In this document: piece after piece, positions 58,378 to 64,000 of the stretch
Numbering within the stretch: the stretch's first letter is position 1
Layout: the number at the start of each line of letters is the position of its first letter
NCBI GenBank assembly: GCA_014529385.2
Contig: CM043959.1
Coordinates: 58,134,753 to 58,198,752 of the forward strand
DNA: 64,000 nt
Direction: 5' to 3'
Source of the DNA: Adiantum capillus-veneris
Lineage: Eukaryota; Streptophyta; Polypodiopsida; Polypodiales; Pteridaceae
Translations under genes and position numbers: made by a program
Notes under the pieces: generated by a model
What the model was told of the DNA's origin: nothing
Databases searched by the model: none
The model's input: only the letters and a program-made list of their open reading frames with translations

Positions 58378-60612
58378 CATCGTGCATGTCGGGCCAAAGT
58401 GATCCGAATCCTATGATGCAGCCTCCGTCGATGTTGTGTAGCCCTTCGCAGTCATGGGCGTCTAGATCTCCCTAGTTTGATCGCTCAATCGATCAACGTG
58501 CCTTTGGTGTGAGGAGAATGTGAGCTCTGCTATGGTAGCTGCTCCTCCGACTACCCAATGTCCGCTCCAAAGAAGTTTGTCATTTGTCTTTGAGACTGGC
58601 TAGCCTCTCCTCTCATCGGGCTCTCTGTGTCTGTGCAGCTAGAGCTAAAACAATCCCTGACATCTCTGGTCCTCATACCCCATGACTCTAGAGAGTGGTC
58701 CAAAGCCCTCTCTCAACAGGTAGTGAAAGGAGCCTCGTATCTCATGGTAAATTGGGCAGTGGCATGTGTAGTGCAACTTTGTCTCAGGCTCCATGTGACA
58801 TAAGGGACATTTCCTTGCCTCTTCACATACTCCACTGTATCTACCAATCTCGATCTGAAGCTGGTGTGAAGACATGCGTATCTGGCCAATAGCACATCGT
58901 ATCCCATGAGATAGGTAAGTGTGCATGTATCTGGGCCTCGTCATAAAACCATCCTCAGTAAGCTAGAGAAGATGCTCTCTATAGAAATCCATCTTCGTGC
59001 CCAGCTCATGTGCCGACTGTATCCAAGCCCTCCTAGTATCTAGCTGAGTGAGGTCCTCGCAGATGAGCATGGTGATCTCGAATTGTGTAAGAGTCAGAGA
59101 GGGTGCATCCAATGAGTTCTGCAAGGGGGGAAATTTGTCCATGTTACCCATGTACCTGAAACCATGATGTCATCTCCCAATACCACCATGATGTATCTTG
59201 CATAGCTAACTGTCAAGAGGATTCAAGTGCTAGGTGGACATATCTATCTCTGGGGAGGTCCCATAAGCGGTGTATAAAGAAGATTGATCTGGTGAGCGCC
59301 TCAACCACTAGTGGGGGGACAGTTAGCTCTGCTCGAATAATGTCATGTGGTATTGAAGCCTTGGCTCTAATAAGCCGCGAGATCATAGGGACCATAGGCT
59401 TCTCCATGTCTCCCCATCCATCAGTGCGACCCAACCTCCCATGATGGTCCCCAATAAGGCCCCCATATCTGAACTCCATAGAGCAACGTGGAAGCCACAA
59501 GAGTGTCAAAAAGACAAGCTCTGTCCAAGGCTACTGAAACTGAGTCTGTGGACACATCCTCTCCAATCCACCCAATTCTGCATAGGCTCTGGTCAGACCA
59601 GTCTCTGCTTCTCTCCTCAATGAAAAAGCTGGTCCACTACAGACCACCCAAGGTAGGTGTAAGCATTTGTATACTCCACTGTCTTATGGTCGTATGTGAA
59701 TGCGGGTGCTAATCTCCTGATCCACTGTGGGGTGGTGTAAAACACCATAACCTTGGTTTTTCCAAGGTTGACAGACAGACCACTGTCGTGAACAAACCTA
59801 TGTGAAGCATCCAAGTGACGTTGCATCCCTTCCGGAGAGTCGGAGATCAACACAATATCATTAGCATATAACAATAGTGGAATCCATGTCCCTGCCAACT
59901 GTGCACCTCTATCACCCTCTCTGTCAATATAGTCAGAAACCTCATCCACATACATACCAAATAGAGTAGGAGAGAGCGGGAAGCCCTGGTTCACCCAATA
60001 GTGGAGTGAACTAATGTAGATAGCCCCTCTAGAGTGCATGCATGCCCCACTACTGACCTGTATAATGCCATGATCCCCCAAATCAGCTTTATACGTACTC
60101 CCATCTCCTGTAGTCTGCGCATCAATCTAGCTCCGAGCACTGTGTCAAATGCTTTGCGTAAGTCCACATAGCTACAATAGATCCATCTCCCATGCGATCT
60201 GCCTCCTCAATGCTCTTGAGTGTCAGAATGTGGTCAAGAGTACAAAAACCTCTCTTGAACCCTGTCTGCATGACTGCGCCTATACCCGCCCTCTCTGCCC
60301 ATCTACTCAGCTGCTGCTGCTCAAGAATGAATGCATACAATCGTGCCAATGAGTGTCCAACCAAGCTCCATAGGGTCTCCTGTCTTGAAGATAGGTACAC
60401 TAGTAGATAAAATTCGAGTATCAGGCAGGCCCTCACACATGGCACGATTGAATATCACTGCTAGAAGCTCTGCGAGCAGATCCCAGGCATGTATAAAATG
60501 CTCAACCACTAACCCATCATGATCATATGCTCTCCCAGTCCTCATCCTATCAATGGCCTTCTTCACCATCTCAACGGTGAAAAAAGCACATATGCGGGTG
60601 GACATGGCTCCG
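58378..60612 (-). mobile_element. LINE-B copy B9, truncated and decayed, minus strand
   Basis: Covers ORF2 from the fingers (FFTVEMVKKAIDRMRTGRAYD at about 60590) to the C-terminal end (58378-58441). Its 5' side ends at a poly-G run (60612-60624). The family tail is absent on the 3' side. Confidence 0.75.
58440..60605 (-). pseudogene. LINE-B9 ORF2 (broken)
   Basis: Frames 60605-60321, 60445-60122, 60081-59617, 59509-59213 and 58944-58645 succeed one another with shifts. Visible motifs: GFKRGFCTLDHILTL, FPLSPTLFGMYVDEV (QGFP instead of QGCP), YANDIVLISDSPEG (YAND instead of YADD), the zinc finger KCPLCHMEPETKLHYTCHC, and QRQMTNFF at 58569-58592. Confidence 0.72.
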
Positions 60613-60624
60613 GGGGGGGGGGGG

Positions 60625-60716
60625 GTTTGTTGTCACGTGACGAGTACCACGTGCCAATAGAAAAGAACGGACTTTTAGCACTTCAATAACAACTAAACTG
60701 AAAGTGAGAGAGAGAG
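60625..60716. other. Short spacer ending in (GA)n
   Basis: About 90 bp between the poly-G run and B10. It ends in GAGAGAGAGAG at 60706-60716, i.e. a short (TC)n on the B10 strand directly after the B10 tail. Confidence 0.6.
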
Positions 60717-63700
60717 AAATGAAATGAAATGAAATGTTATATTAACGTCTTCAAAAGGCCAAAATGACCTATGAGACCAATCAGTTACAAAATAGTGAAT
60801 CTAATACCATGTCTGGGTACAAAAGAACTAGAAAAGAACTAGAAGTGGAACAAAATACTACTACTACTACTACAATCTAAAACTACGTGGGTGTAGCAGC
60901 TGATACAATAGGTACCCGGTAAACTGGATGTAACAGTGTGTGAAACAAAGATGGAAGAAATGGTGAGGATCCATCCTCATCTGCACTCTGGATGTCGAGA
61001 GAGTATGGCTCGAATCTTCTGTTGTAGTCTCCGTCGATGCTGTGTAGCTCCTCTCCTCAGTCGCGGTTGTCTGTATCTCTATAGCTCCAATGCTCGGTCG
61101 ATGAGAGTGCCAGTAGTGGTCGAATGAGTGTGGGACGAGCTCTGCAGTGGTGGCTGCTCCTCTGGCTGTCCCATATCTAGTGAAAAGAAATCTGTAATGT
61201 GTCTCTGGGACTGCCTCTCTCTAGCTCTCCCCAGTAAAGTGTCTCTATACCTGTGTAACTCAAGTAGATATAGTCCAAGACATCTCTGATCCTCATAACT
61301 CATGACCCTAGATAGAGGACCAAAACCCTCTCTGAATAAGCAGTGGAAACGCCCCCGTATCTCATAGAACACTGTGCAATGACATATGTAGTGCAACTCT
61401 GTCTCTGGCTCTCTCTGGCATAATCGGCATATCCTGCTGTCTGCTGGTATCCCTCTGAATCTACCAGTCTCAATCTCGAGCTGATGTGAGGATGTGCGTA
61501 TCTGACCAATGGCACAACACAAACCATGAGACATATGTGTGTCCATGTAGCTGGGTCGAATCACAAACCCATCTCCTGTGAGGTGGAGAAGATGCTCTCT
61601 ATAGAAAGCCATCTTCGTGCTCAACTCCTGAGGCGGCTCTATCCATGTCCTCCTGGTGTCGAGCTGGATCAGGTCCTGACGAATGAGTCTAGTGATCTCC
61701 ACCCGTGTAAGAGACAGCGAGGGTGCCTGAAGAGAATACTGGAAAGGGGGCAACCTGTCCATGGTGAAGCCATGCGTCTGAAACCATGAAGTCATCTGTG
61801 CATACCAGCATGAAGTGTCCCCCTGTAGAGCTAACTGTCTGGAAGACTCAAGGGCCAATCTAGCATATCTGTCTCTAGTAGTATCCCATAGGCTGTGCAC
61901 AAAGGACACTGATCTGGTAAGCGCCTCAATCTCCATGGGGGGGGCAGCTAGCTCTGCTCGAATGATCGCGTGAGGTACGGAGGCCTTGGCTCTAATCAAT
62001 CGGGAGATCGTAGATACCAAGGGCCTCTCCATACGTCTCCAACCATCCTGGCCTACAGAAGGTCCCCATACCTGTACCCCATACATCATAACTGAGGCTA
62101 CTAAAGTATCAAAGAGCCATAACTTTGTCCGAGGTTCCTGGAACTGAACCTGCGAACACATCCTCTCCAAGCCTCCCAAGGCCGCATAAGCTCTGGTTAG
62201 TCTAGTCTTTGCTGCTCTCCCCAAAGAAAACCTCGGCCCAGTGAAGACTATCCCAAGGTAAGTGTATGCATCTGTATACTCCACAATCTCTTGACCATAC
62301 GTGAAGGTCGGTGCCGATCTCCTGATCCACTGCGGTGTGGTGTTAAACACCATGACCTTGGTTTTACCAAGGTTTACAGACAATCCACTATCCTCTGCAA
62401 AACTGTGTAATGCATCCAACTGTCGCTGCATACCCTCTGGTGAGTCAGAGATCAAGACAATATCATCAGCATATAACAACAATGGGATCCACGTCCCTGC
62501 CAGCTGGGCACCTCTATCACCCTCTCTGTCAATGTAATCAGACACCTCATCAACATACATACCAAATAGAGTAGGAGACAATGGGCAACCCTGTTTCACC
62601 CCGATAGTGGAGTGAACTAAGTCAGATATCCCCTCTGGGGTGCGTACATGTCCCATCACTGATCTGTATAAAGCCATAATCCCCCAAATCAACACTGTGG
62701 GCACCCCCATCTCCTACAGTCTGCGCATCAGTCGAGCTCTCGGTACCATGTCAAATGCTTTGCGGAAATCCACAAAGCTACAATAAATCCGTCTCCCATG
62801 TGACCTGCCCTCCTCAATGATAGCTCTGAGTGTCAGAATATGGTCAAGAGTGGAGAAACCCCTCCTGAAACCTGCCTGTCCCTTTGCCCGTACACCCTCA
62901 CCCTCTGCCCAGTTACTCAACTGCTGCTCAATAATGGATGCATACAATCGTGCCAGTGTGTGTCCAACCATAATAGTGCGGTAATTTCCAGGCTCTGTAG
63001 GATCACCTGCCTTGAATATAGGCACAATAGTAGACAACCTCCAAGTCTCAGGTAATCCCTCACACATGGCACGATTGAACAACACTGCAAGAACCTCCAT
63101 CAGCATATCCCTAGCATGTATAAAGTGCTCCGCTACTAGACCGTCATGATCGTACGCCCTCCTGGTCCTCATCCTGTCAATGGCTCTCTTTACCATCTCA
63201 GTGGTAAAGAAGGTGCTCGTAGGTGGACATGGCTCTGTAGGATCTGGAAGGGGATCCTGCCCAGGAACCGTATATAACGATGTCGCATACTGGCCCCACA
63301 CATCAGGAGAAGTAATCACTGGGGGAGGGGAGTGCTCATGGAAGAGTCGCCATGCCTCGCCTGAGTCTCTACTCAAGAACAACTGATACAAGTCTCGCTC
63401 CATCTGGGCCAGGTAAGCTCGTTTCTTCTTTCGCACAAGGCGCCGGAAAGCAATCCGCGACTGTCTGTAGGTGATGACTCCTAAATGAAGATCCCTCTGA
63501 AGCTGGGCTCTCATCTCTCTGCACTCCTCATCATACCAACTATTCTGGGGCATGCTCCCAGAATGTCGCCTCCGATCCGGTTGAGTGTGTGGGTATGCCT
63601 CTGATGCTGCATCATGTAGTGTCTCAGTCAATAAAGTAGTGCACTCCTCTACTGAGAGGCCTGGAGCAACTGTGCATAGACGATCCCAGATCGCCTCTGT

Positions 63701-64000
63701 ATAAACCGAGTCAGTCTCTGGTGTAAATGTATAACGGGTGTGTGACCTGCCTCCTGATTTCTGGGCTGTACTAAACTGAAAAGATACGGACAGTGTCAAG
63801 AGAGCATGATCCACTGCTACGCCCACTGGTCTGGCTCCCACTGTGAAATCCTGAATACAAGGAATAAAGCTCGGCTGTGTCATAACATAGTCCACTGTAC
63901 TGGCCCCATGTCTGTGTGGAAAGCATGTGAAGCCTGCTGCTCCAGGAAACCGCTGTAAGCCATTAAGTATGGCTAGCCCATGTGTAGTCGTCATCTCCGT
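60717..64000 (-). mobile_element. LINE-B copy B10, best preserved, cut by the window edge
   Basis: The minus-strand 3' end shows the full tail (TTGGTCTCATAGGTCATTTT then GGCC...CATTTCATTTCATTTC) followed by TCTCTCTC. A 3' untranslated region of about 0.26 kb precedes it. The element continues beyond 64000, so ORF1 and the ORF1/ORF2 junction are not visible. Confidence 0.88.
60977..63994 (-). pseudogene. LINE-B10 ORF2, nearly intact endonuclease-reverse transcriptase (partial)
   Basis: About 1,006 codons in a single frame with only two stops: TAG 62714 (MRRL*EMGVP, a Gln codon in other copies) and TAG 61079 near the C-terminus; the native TGA is at 60977. Endonuclease end: CFPHRHGASTVDYVMTQPSF and VDHALLTLS. 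Linker: MPQNSWYDEECREMRAQLQR. Reverse transcriptase: TIVPIFKAGDPTEPGNYRTI, CSFVDFRKAFD, VKQGCPLSPTLFG, YADDIVLISDSPEG (about 62435-62473) and GLSVNLGKTKVMVFN. Thumb and connection follow, then the zinc finger ICRLCQREPETELHYICHC, QRHITDFF (61184-61207) and a basic tail. All catalytic residues visible in this part are present, so this is the youngest copy here. Confidence 0.85.

Overview
The window looks like intergenic and intronic DNA of a land plant with a large genome full of transposable elements. I infer this from plant-type LINEs (DUF4283-like ORF1, zf-RVT-like C-terminus), a plant-type Ty3 gag-protease, a DUF659 hAT transposase, LTRs primed by initiator-Met tRNA, and exons resembling plant MAD1. 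A fern, lycophyte or other large-genome plant would fit, but the species cannot be named. Nothing prokaryotic is visible. Nearly every long reading frame belongs to a mobile element and most are broken.

Layout. 1-12256: a (CT)n microsatellite split by RL1, a non-autonomous minus-strand LTR retrotransposon (74-12152). Its 3' LTR is itself split by a 7.6 kb LINE (LINE-A, 1039-8610) with a 13-bp target duplication. 12257-33869: a head-to-tail, same-strand series of copies of a second LINE family (LINE-B: B1a, B1b, B1c, two short tails, B2, B3, B4), each bounded by (CT)n or (TG)n. 33870-40320: mostly unassigned DNA with possible minus-strand exons, LINE-B scraps, and a minus-strand LINE-A relative carrying a hAT-type MITE. 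40330-46930: LTR-like DNA split by a complete Ty3-type element (41025-46732) with 581/583-bp LTRs, a GCTTG target duplication, gag and protease, but no reverse transcriptase or integrase seen. 47547-50442: four minus-strand exons resembling the spindle-checkpoint gene MAD1, the only host gene recognised. 50690-56265: LINE-B, LINE-C, hAT and Copia-type fragments. 56231-60612: an orphan ORF, unassigned DNA and a decayed minus-strand LINE-B (B9). 60717-64000: a minus-strand LINE-B (B10) whose ORF2 has only two stop codons and which runs off the right edge.

Most interesting is LINE-B. Its copies abut dinucleotide microsatellites repeatedly. ORF1 and ORF2 share a frame, separated in three copies by one TGA followed by CGG. 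The ORF2 C-terminus carries a PCNA-binding-like peptide ([QE]xx[IM]xxFF) in seven copies. Together these suggest a LINE lineage that inserts into microsatellites and may make ORF2 by stop-codon readthrough.
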